Of a stretch of DNA of 55,977 bases, positions 30,901 to 41,600 are shown piece by piece. The stretch is from Symbiodinium natans (taxonomy: Eukaryota; Sar; Dinophyceae; Suessiales; Symbiodiniaceae), in assembly GCA_905221605.1 (NCBI GenBank), contig CAJNDS010000424.1, positions 65,001 through 120,977 on the forward strand, read 5' to 3'. The notes under the pieces are model-generated. The model was not told where the DNA came from and ran no database searches. It saw nothing but the letters and a program-made list of their open reading frames with translations. Numbering within the stretch: position 1 is the first letter of the stretch; each line of letters starts with the position of its first letter. Both the position numbers and the translations under genes were made by a program.

Positions 30901-33900
30901 GATCGTTTTTCTATACCCCTTCCCCCCCAAAAGAAAAGAGGAAAGGGAAAAGAGACAAACAAAGAATGCGTGCTGGGGGCCTTGAGGCTCTTGTTGAGGG
31001 GGGTTTGGGTTTAGGGTTCAGGGTTTGGTTTGCTGAGATCTGAGAGCAGCACTATCCAGCAACTCAAGGCGATTCGAGCTAAGCGGCGGGTTTGGGGTTT
31101 GGGGTTTGGGGTTTGGGGTTTGGGGTTTGGGGTTTGGGGTTTAGGGTTTAGGGTTTAGGGAAAACCTACATTTCAGGAGGAATTAACTTTCAATGAACGG
31201 GTGTATCGCATAAACAATCAAGCTGTACGTAAGCAGCAGGCATAGCCATAGCCCAGAAAACGGTAGGCAAATAGAGGTCCAGAGGTCCATGGCGTAGTTG
31301 TCGGCATCCATACCTTCAACAAGCTTCTTACTACCAGGTTGTGGTATGGGGCCACTAATTATTCACTTCGTTCATCCTCATCTCAAAGTTAACCAATGTC
31401 AAGTCCATCCGGCCTGTTTCGGGTATGCGGCTAAGGATACTTCGCCGCAGGATTCTGTCGTGGTTTTAGGGATAGGGATTCTCTGGGACTTGGCAGGATT
31501 CGGCACTCCAGGGAGTCTCGGCGGATACCCAGTAGTGACACACGCACACTGCGGGAGTCTATACAGAATGGGAGGAGAGGAGAGTGGTTGACTTGAATCT
31601 AACAGCCCCACACCATCCGAGGATGGGGAGTTACCCATGAACCTTTACGTGAGGTTTAGGGTTCTCGTCGCGCCGCTGCTGAAGGTCGCGGCACTCGGGG
31701 TGCAAGACGTCGTCTATCCGGTTGCCAAGCCGCTTGCCGGGGCCCTCAGCCCTGAACCCGAACCCCTAAACCACCCGAATCCCCAATCGCTGAAGGATCT
31801 AGGGACTGCGTAGGCAACCTTTAACTTTAACCTTATTGGTTATATTGACTCTAACTTCATATAAGGTTGACCTCTTTTGGGCTAGGGTATTCAGCCCCGA
31901 AGAGGACGGAATATGGACCTCGGCAGTGCTGCTCGGCCGAGGCTCCGAAGGGAAACCACATCCTCGCCGGGCGCTCAGAAGCGATTAGGGTTTAGGGTTT
32001 AGGGTTTAGGGTGTAGGGTTTAGGGTTTAGGGTTTAGGGTTTAGGGTTTAGGGCTCAGAAGCGCCGCCCGAAGGTTTGCGAGAAGAAACTACTCTCCTAC
32101 ACCCCACGTCCTGCACCGAAGTCTTGCATCCACAGACCCTAAACCCCAAACCCTAAGCCTTAAACCCTCAACCCTCAACCCCAAGCCGGGGTGCATTGAG
32201 GTTCTGAAGGGGAACCTGGCAGAGTCGGCAGCGTGCCCGCCGAGTTTGTTCTTAGGGATCCAAGGTTAGGTCTTGAAGAGGGTTGTAGCGGTTTTGGGTT
32301 CAGGTCTTAGGATGTGGTGGGGCTTGAGGACTTTGGGGTTTAAGGTTGGGGTTTTATTTTTTTTGGGGTTTAAAAAGCTTGCGGGGTTTTAGGTACTTTC
32401 AGTTCTCGGTTTTTACGGTTTGAGGGTTTAGGGCTTGTTATATTAGAGTATTTTTCGGGCTTAGGGTTTCAGGCTTTAGGGCCACCGGGTTTTAGGGCTA
32501 TCGGGCTTTAGGGCTTTCCCGCTTTCCCTCGAATCCTAAACCCTGCAATTGCCAGGTCTGCAAGCTCTCGGGCAAGACCGACATTGAGCTCACAGGTCGG
32601 TGACGTGGGCTTGGGGTTTAGGGTTTAGGGTTTAGGGTTTAGGGTTTAGGGTTTCTGGTTTAGGAGGGTTTAGGGTTTAGGGTTAGGGTGCCAAGCCTTG
32701 TTACTGCTTCAGGTCCCGCGCGGTGCTTTGAGGACGAGGCCGGCGCCCGCAGAACTTGTGTTGGTACTGTAGCTAGGTACTCGTAGGCCCTTGGGATATG
32801 GGGGGGAACCCGAATTTTGGGATCCCTGAAATAGACCCCTAAATAGTGGGATTCCCTTTTACTAAGGACACCCAATCCCCTTCTGTTGTATTTTCCCTTT
32901 TTTGGGGCTAAGCGCTGGAGTCGAGGGCATTGCGGCCTCGGGCTTTGGGCAGCCCAGGCCCTGAACCCAAAACGCTTTCAACTCCATCTTCAAAGCGCTG
33001 GACGCCCCTAAACCCTAAACCCTAAACCCTAAACCCTAAACCCTAAACCCTAAACCCCAAACCCCAAACCCTAAACCCTAAACCCTAAACCCTAAACCCT
33101 AAACCCTAAAACCCTAAACCCTAAACCCTAAACCCTAAACCCTAAACCCTAAACCCTAAACCCTAAACCCTAAACCCTAAACCCTAAACCCTAAACCCTA
33201 AACCCTAAACCCTAAACCCTAAACCCTAAACCCTAAACCCTAAACCCTAAACCCTAAACCCTAAACCCTAAACCCTAAACCCTAAAACCCTAAACCCTAA
33301 AACCCTAAACCCTAAAACCCCCTGATCCCAGGATGCGGCCTTCGAGGCGATCATGGCCGGTCGGATCCAGAAAGGGGCCCCTGGGCTTGGTGTCTTTTGT
33401 CTTTAGCTGAATAGGAACCCAAAAGGGGTTTTTAGGGTTTTTAGAGTTTTTAGGGTTTTTAGGGTTTTTAGGGTTTTTAGGGTTTTTAGGGTTTTTAGGG
33501 TTTTTAGGGTTTTTAGGGTTTTTAGGGTTTTTAGGGTGAATAGGAATTGGTGTTTTTGGTTGAAGATGAGTGGTAGAATTCTCTTTCTCCTTTATTCTCA
33601 TGATGAGCGTTAGTAGAGATTTATTGATTCAGTTTTCTAGGGTTGAGGTTTTGTTTTCCTAGCTTTTTGAAGGTTTTTGTTTTGAAGTTTTGTAAGGTTT
33701 TTCGGGGGGGGGGGGGGGGTTTGAAGGTTTTTTCTGGAGATTCAAGGATGTTGTGAGGCTTCTGCGGCTTTTGCTTTGTTTTGTTGTTGTTTCAGGGTTT
33801 TCACTTGTTTTCCAAGTTGTTAAATGCTTGTAGGGCGTGGTTTTTTTAGGGGCTTGCCGGGCGGGTAGAATCGTGTAGAGTTCAAGGGTCGATGGTCCAT

Positions 33901-36900
33901 GATGGTCCATGTGCCTTCAATGATCCACGCCCTAGAGCAAACACCCTACATCCTCAGTCCTAACAAGACCCTAATCTAAACCCTAAACCCTAAACCCTAA
34001 ACCCTAAACCCTAAACCCTAAACCCTAAACCCTAAACCCTAAACCCTAAACCCTAAACCCTAAACCCTAAACCCTAAACCTCAAACCCTAAACCCTAAAC
34101 CCTAAACCCTAAACCCTAAACCCAAAACCCAAAACCCAAAGAAGCCTCAGAGGATGTCCTGGTCATCCGCTACGAGGGCCCCAAGGGCTCCCCTGGCATG
34201 CCGGAGGCCAGGTTCCGTGGGGCCCGAACACCCCAAACCTAGCGGGTTTAGGGTTTAGGGTTTCGGGTTTAGGGATTAAGGAAGAGGGGTTTAGGGTTTA
34301 GGGTTTAGGGTTTAGGGTTTCGGGTTTCGGTTTTCGGGTTTAGGGTCTAGGGTTCAGGGTTTAGGGTTTAGGGTTTAGGGTTTAGGGAAGAGGGGTTTAG
34401 GGTTTAGGGCTTAGGGGTTTAGGGTGGCACATGTAGTTGATGCCCAACTGAAGCCCGGCTCGGCCGAAGGGCTCGCGCGGCTGATTCCGATGATGCTCAT
34501 GATGCTCCTCGCCTCGGCGACTCCTGCGAGATGCTCATGCGCTTGAGGGTTTAGGGTTTAGGGTTTGGGGTTTAGGGTTTAGGGTATAGGGTTTAGGGTG
34601 TCCGCCGGGCTGGGACCAGCCAAAAAGCAAGGAAGACAGGGGCGAGAAGCCAGGGCAGCAAGAGCGCCCAGTGAGACGCAGAAGAGCCCGACGAGCAAGT
34701 AGGAGCAGCTCGAGGATTCGCATCCACAAGGCTCACAAGAGGTCCTGAACGCTTAACACACGAACCGACCCCCTGAATCCAAACCCCTCCCCCAATCCCA
34801 AATCCTCTGAACCCTCACCCCCAGCCCTCCGCACTCCTTTGATTTCACAACCCCGGCCAAAAAAAACCCTCAAACCTCACAGCGGCCCTCAACCCCCTGC
34901 CCACCCCAAACCCCTCAACCCCTCAACCCTTCAACCCCCTCAACCCCCTCAACCCCCTAAACCCCCTAAACCCCCTAAACCCCCTAAACCCCCTAAACCC
35001 CCTAAACCCGCTAAACCCGCTAAACCCCCTAAACCCCTTAAACCCTCTAAACCCCCTAAACCCCCAAAACAACCCCCTAAACAACCCCCTGAACCCCCCA
35101 AAACAACCCCCTAAACAACCCCTAAACCCCCTAAACAACCCCGTAAACCCCCTAAACCCCCCTAAAACCCTTAAAACCCCTAAAACCCCTAAAACCCCTT
35201 GAACCCCCTGAACCCCCTGAACCCCCTGAACCCCCTGAACCCCCTGAACCCCCTGAACCCCCTGAACCCTCTCAAACCCGCTGAGCCCGCTGAACCCCCT
35301 AAGCCCCCTAAACACCCTAAACCCCCTAAACACCCTAAACCCCCTAAACCCCCTAAACCTCCTAAACCCCCTAAACCCCCTAAGCCCTAAAACCCCCTAA
35401 ACCCCAAACCCCCTAAACCCTAAACCCTAAACCCCTAAACCCCTAAACCCCTAAAACCCCTAAAACCCCTAAAGCCCCTAAAACCCCTAAAACCCCTAAA
35501 ACCCCTAAACCCCAAACCCGCTAAACCCCTAAAACCCCTAAAACCCCTAAAACCCCTAAAACCCCTAAAACCCCTAAAACCCCTAAACCCCTAAACCCCT
35601 AAACCCCTAAACCCCTAAACCCCTAAGCCCCTAAGCCCCTAAACCCTAAACCCCTAAACCCCTAAAACCCCTAAAACCCCTAAAACCCCTAAAACCCCTA
35701 AAACCCCTAAAACCCCTAAACCCCTAAACCCCTAAACCCCTAAACCCCTAAACCCCTAAGCCCCTAAGCCCCTAAACCCTAAACCCCTAAACCCCTAAAA
35801 CCCTAAACCCTAAACCCTAAACCTGGGCCAGATGCTCAGCCCTGGCTCCGCCCTGGTGGGCTCGGGGCTCGGCAAAGATGTGGCCCTGGTCACGGACGGC
35901 CGCTTCAGGCCCGGGGAGGGCTTCTGGATATTTAGGGGTTTAGGGTTTAAGGGTTCCGGGTTTAGGGTTTAGGATGTTCGGGGTTTAGGGTTTGCTTTAG
36001 GGTTTAGGGTCTAGGATATGTAGGGGTTTATCGGGGTTGAGGGGTTTAGGGTTTAGGGGTTTAGGGTGTAGGGTTTCGGGGTGTAGCGTATGTACATGTG
36101 TCTATATGTCTATCTGTACGTATGTGTGTAGAACCCTCAAACTCCCCTAAAAACCCTCGATCCCTCCGAGCTTCTCAAAAGCCCCTCAGGACCCTGAAGA
36201 GCCCCATCCTCACAAGTTTCTTGAAGATGCACATTAAAGAGGACGTGTTTGTTCTACGTACATACATACGTACATACATACATACGGACCTACCTGCCTA
36301 CCTACCTACCTACCTACCTACCTACAGTCGACATAACATCCAAAACCCAAAGCAATGCAGCACCAAAGGGGTCAAGCCTCGATGTCCCAAACCAGTCTTC
36401 ACAACGCCCCAACCCCCAGAGCAATGCAGCACCAAAGGGGTCAAGCCTCGATGTCCCAAACCAGTCGACCTAACACCCGAAACCCAAAGCAATGCAGCAC
36501 CAAAGCGGGTCAAGCCTCGATGTCCCAAACCACTCTTCACAATGCTTAAACCCCGAAAGCAATGCAGCACCAAAGGGGTCAAGCCTCGATGTCCCAAACC
36601 AGTCGACATAACATCCAAAACCCAAAGCAATGCAGCACCAAAGGGGGTCAAGCCTCGATGTCCCAAACCAGTCTTCACAACGCCCCAACCCGCGGAGCAA
36701 TGCAGCACCAAAGGGGGTCAAGCCTCGATGTCCCAAGCCAGTCTTCACAACGCCCCAACCCCCAGAGCAATGCAGCACCAAAGGCGTCAAGCCTCGATGT
36801 CCCAAACCAGTCTTCACAACGCCCAAACCCCAGAGCAATGCAGCACCAAAGGGGTCAAGCCTCGATGTCCCAAACCAGTCTTCACAACGCCCAAACCCCC

Positions 36901-38664
36901 AGAGCAATGCAGCACCAAAGGGGTCAAGCCTCGATGTCCCAAACCAGTCGACATAACACCCAAAACCCAAAGCAATGCAGCACCAAAGGGGTCAAGCCTC
37001 GATGTCCCAAACCACTCTTCACAATGCTTAAACCCCGAGAGCAATGCAGCACCAAAGGGGTCAAGCCTCGATGTCCCAAACCAGTCGACATAACATCCAA
37101 AACCCAAAGCAATGCAACACCAATGGGGTCAAGCCTCGATGTCCCAAGCCAGTCTTCACAACGCCCCAACCCCCAGAGCAATGCTGCACCAAAGGGGTCA
37201 AGCCTCGATGTCCCAAACCAGTCGACATAACATCCAAAACCCAAAGCAATGCAACACCAATGGGGTCAAGCCTCGATGTCCCAAGCCAGTCTTCACAACG
37301 CCCCAACCCGCGGAGCAATGCTGCACCAAAGGGGTCAAGCCTCGATGTCCCAAACCAGTCGACATAACATCCAAAACCCAAAGCAATGCAACACCAATGG
37401 GGTCAAGCCTCGATGTCCCAAGCCAGTCTTCACAACGCCCCAACCCCCAGAGCAATGCTGCACCAAAGGGGTCAAGCCTCGATGTCCCAAACCAGTCGAC
37501 ATAACATCCAAAACCCAAAGCAATGCAACACCAATGGGGTCAAGCCTCGATGTCCCAAGCCAGTCTTCACAACGCCCCAACCCCCAGAGCAATGCTGCAC
37601 CAAAGGGGTCAAGCCTCGATGTCCCAAACCAGTCGACATAACATCCAAAACCCAAAGCAATGCAACACCAATGGGGTCAAGCCTCGATGTCCCAAGCCAG
37701 TCTTCACAACGCCCCAACCCGCGGAGCAATGCTGCACCAAAGGGGTCAAGCCTCGATGTCCCAAACCAGTCGACATAACATCCAAAACCCAAAGCAATGC
37801 AACACCAATGGGGTCAAGCCTCGATGTCCCAAGCCAGTCTTCACAACGCCCCAACCCCCAGAGCAATGCTGCACCAAAGGGGTCAAGCCTCGATGTCCCA
37901 AACCAGTCGACATAACATCCAAAACCCAAAGCAATGCAACACCAATGGGGTCAAGCCTCGATGTCCCAAGCCAGTCTTCACAACGCCCCAACCCCCAGAG
38001 CAATGCTGCACCAAAGGGGTCAAGCCTCGATGTCCCAAATCAGTCGACATAACATCCAAAACCCAAAGCAATGCAGCACCAACGGGGCCAAGCCTCGATG
38101 TCCCGGCACATAGTTAGAGTGTGTAGGCAGGGTGTAGAGGTTTGGAGGTTTAGGGGCTCAGGGCTTTAGGGTCTAGAGTCTAGGGTTTGGGGCGGATCAC
38201 AGCAGCAGTTGTCAAGCGTCTTGCCTGTTCGCAGTGGCGCTTCGCACGGCATCATGGTGGGCCACGTCACCCCGGAGGCCAGTGATCTCTTTTGTCCTAT
38301 CCTGAGCCCTAACCCTGCCCACCTTCTAACCCGTGTCAGGCCCAAACCCGAAACCCTTTCCTTAGACCCCGGACCCTCAGCTGACGTGAGGGGCCGCATT
38401 AAGACGGGGAAAGGGACCATCATTATGACAACTGACTGCATCTTTGCTTCCTGGTACGTAGTTATGGACTCAGGTTCTGGAGGGGTCCCTTAAAGGGTGA
38501 AAACAAAAGAGGGGAAATACACGGTACCAAAGTCCCCAAACCCTAAACCCTATAGCCTACTGTAGGCCTTGGTGCAATATAGGGGTCGGAATGACTACTA
38601 GTAGTATTCCCTTATGGTTCCTTTATCATTCTACTATAACAACCCCGCCCGCCCCGCCCCCGCC

Positions 38665-38695
<31 letters not shown>

Positions 38696-41600
38696 ATTAA
38701 AAAGGTAAAAAAAGGAACAAACAAGTAAATAAATACATACACATACATATAGATATATATATATATATAAATGTTATTTTTTCATTATTAAAGCCCCTAA
38801 GCCCTAATAAGCCCTAAGCCCTCAGCCCATGGTGTGAGGCGGCTGCTGGTGGCCCAATTGGGCTGCTGGTGGAAGGTGACATGGTGACCGTGCCGCAGCC
38901 TCGCCAAGCCACGGGACATGTAGGACTTGAAGCTGAGATGTCGGAGCTAATGGTTTAGGGTTTAGGGTTTCGGGTTTAGGGTTTATTCTTTTATGAAACC
39001 CCCGACGAAAATAAAATTGAAAACTATCTAAATCAGATTTTGCTAAACCAGTGGCCCCTAGATTTCCCTTGAGGTCCCTTATCAGGGCTCCGGGTATCTG
39101 ACCGCGGGTGTCCTCAAAGACTTGGATGAATGACTCACTCCTTTCAATGGGTTTCATTCACACACTTGTTCTAATGGTATTTCCAACGCTGCAAACCTTT
39201 CCAAATGATGGAAAAAGGGAGGGAATAATAAGAACACAGTACAAAGACCATGATATGACCGTTAAGGTGATTCAATGTTTCAATTCTGGGGCGCTCACTT
39301 ATTTCTTGCTCGCTCGATTTTTCAATTACAAGCCCGTGGAACATTGTAAATGCTCGAAGGGCCAATAACCCCTACTTCACGTAAAAGCCTCCGTCAAGTA
39401 TAGATCATTCATTTGCGCATTAGTGTAGGAAATACATGTAATGCGTGAAGAGAACGAACTGATGATGGGAAAATACTATGTATCAAGGGCTACAAGCGAA
39501 GATAGCACGTAGATTCCTCTAAGCTTCATGCACGCGCACTTCTGATTTGGGTAATAATTCACTTTATCTTCAAATTTCAGGGTTTTTGCATTGCATGCGC
39601 CCTTTGATGAATGTGGAAGAAATGTGAACCTTCGCACGCACTGCAACACACGCCTTGCGTGGTGGTGTGCGCGGAACGTAAGACACACCCCAAACCTTAC
39701 AAGCCCGATAAACCCTGATTCCCACAAACCCTAAGCCCTACAAACCCTAAACCCCTTAAGCCCCATAAATCCACAAGCCCTATAAGCCTCAAACCCTAAA
39801 CCCTAAACCCTAAACCCTAAACCCTAAACCCTAAACCCTAAACCCTAAACCCTAAACCCTAAACCCTAAACCCTAAGCCCTAAACCCTAAACCCTAAACC
39901 CTAAACCCTAAACCTTAAACGACCGTAGAAGCCCCCCAAGCCGGTCCGCGGCGCTCCAAGGCGACCGGCGGCAAGGGAGCTCTCCGTGGCCCTCTCGGAG
40001 GAGGTGCCGAACAGGGTTTAGGGTTTAGGGTTTAGGGTTTGGGGTTTAGGGTTTAGGGTTTAGGGTTTGGGGTTTAGGGTTTAGGGTTTAGGGTTTAGGC
40101 TATAGGCTTTGGGCTTTAGGGTTTGGGGTTTGGGGTTGAGGCTTTAGGGTTTGGGGTTTAGGGTTTAGGGTTTGGGGAGGCAGGGTTTTTTTGGGGCCTG
40201 AGGGGTTGTGGGGCTTTCGTGTTTTTAGGGGCTTTGGGGTTCTTTGGGTTTTCGGGTTCAGGGGTTTTAGGGTTTTAGGGCTTTAGGGTTGCGGGCTGCA
40301 GGTTTTAGAGTTTTAGGATTTTTTCGGGGGTTGGGTTTACCGATTAGGGTTTAGAAGATCTATAGAGGAGTTACGGTTTTAGGGTTTAGGGTTGAGGTGT
40401 GTATAGATGAGCAGTGCGTTCGTTTCAGAATCAGGGTAGGTTTAGGGTAGGAAGACCTTGCTCGACCCCAAAACAATCTAAGCCGGAGGACGTTGAAATA
40501 TTCTCCTTCTCAGGTTGTGAGGTTCAGACTACATGGAAACCCTAAACCCTAAACCCTAAACCCTAAACCCTAAACCCTAAACCCTAAACCCTAAACCCTA
40601 AACCCTAAACCCTAAACCCTAAACCCTAAACCCTAAACCCTAAACCCTAAACCCTAAACCCTAACAGAATCCCAGGGAACTCCTGAGCCACGGCCCCAAA
40701 CCCCCAGCCCTCACTCCGCGCCCCAGCAAGGAGCTGGCGAAACGACGGGCGGAGTGGCGGCCACCTGCCGCGAAGCCCGACCCTCACGGGCGTCCCCTGT
40801 GCAGGTTGAGGGTTTGGGGTTTAGGGTTTAGGTTTTAGGGTTTAGGGTTTGGGGAAAAGAGGACTTAGGGCTTATGGGGTTGGTTTATAGGGATTACAGA
40901 GACCTATGTGCAGGTTGAGGTTTTGGGTATTAAGCAGGACTGAAGGCGTTGTTTCATAGCGGCTCTAGGCGTTTAGGGTTAACTCGGAACCGTAAACCGG
41001 TTTAGGGCTTCGGGTTTAGGGTTTTGGGTTTAGGGCTTTGGGTTTAGGGTGGGACCTAAACCCCGAGTTGTGTGTGTTTTTTTTTGTTTTTGCGCTGGGG
41101 TTCCATGACAGGATCTTGGGTTCATGGGTTGAATCGATTTCCCCTCTCAAAGTAGATATTCTCCATTTGGGGGTGGTTCAAAGGGAACAGGAGAATCCTT
41201 CCCAAAAAGGGAACCTACCTTCTTTTTGCTTTGGGGACAGGTGGTGTGAACAAGTACCATATACCACAGATAGAAGCGTAGTTCTCTACATTAGGGTCCC
41301 TTTGGCGGTCTCTTTTAAGGGTGCCGTACTATATGTAGGACCCTTCCCAGAAACAACTACACATAGTGGATCGTTTTTGCTGTTCGTAGTTTGGGGGGGG
41401 TCAAATTTGGGGCGAGGGATTAGGGTTGCAGGGTTGTAGGGTGCAGGTTCTCAAGGTAAAAGGCTTTTGGGACGGCAGCCTGCAACCCTAAACCCTAAAC
41501 CCTAAACCCTACGCCCTAAACCCACTCAAAGCAGGCAAGGCACCACGGGGGTCTTGGCCAAGTACGCTGCGCAGGCCGGTTGAGACACTCGGGGCTTTAG

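Noticed and set aside
32975-33010. [10 protein letters not shown], similar to the ilvD segment [10 protein letters not shown]
   Set aside because: No AG acceptor precedes it in frame, and ilvD exons 32738 and 33332 join in phase without it.
34923-35390. Collagen-like frames (VQGVQG, PKPPKP, LNPLNP repeats)
   Set aside because: Direct translations of CCCCCTAAA and CCCCCTGAA arrays.
36328-38107. CRISPR array
   Set aside because: The whole unit is repeated with no variable spacers, and the sequence is eukaryotic.
36098-38117. Many overlapping open frames (up to 331 codons) on both strands
   Set aside because: They are translations of the 68/69-bp satellite. The 137-bp dimer is not a multiple of three, and all frames are open on both strands, as expected for a stop-poor repeat.
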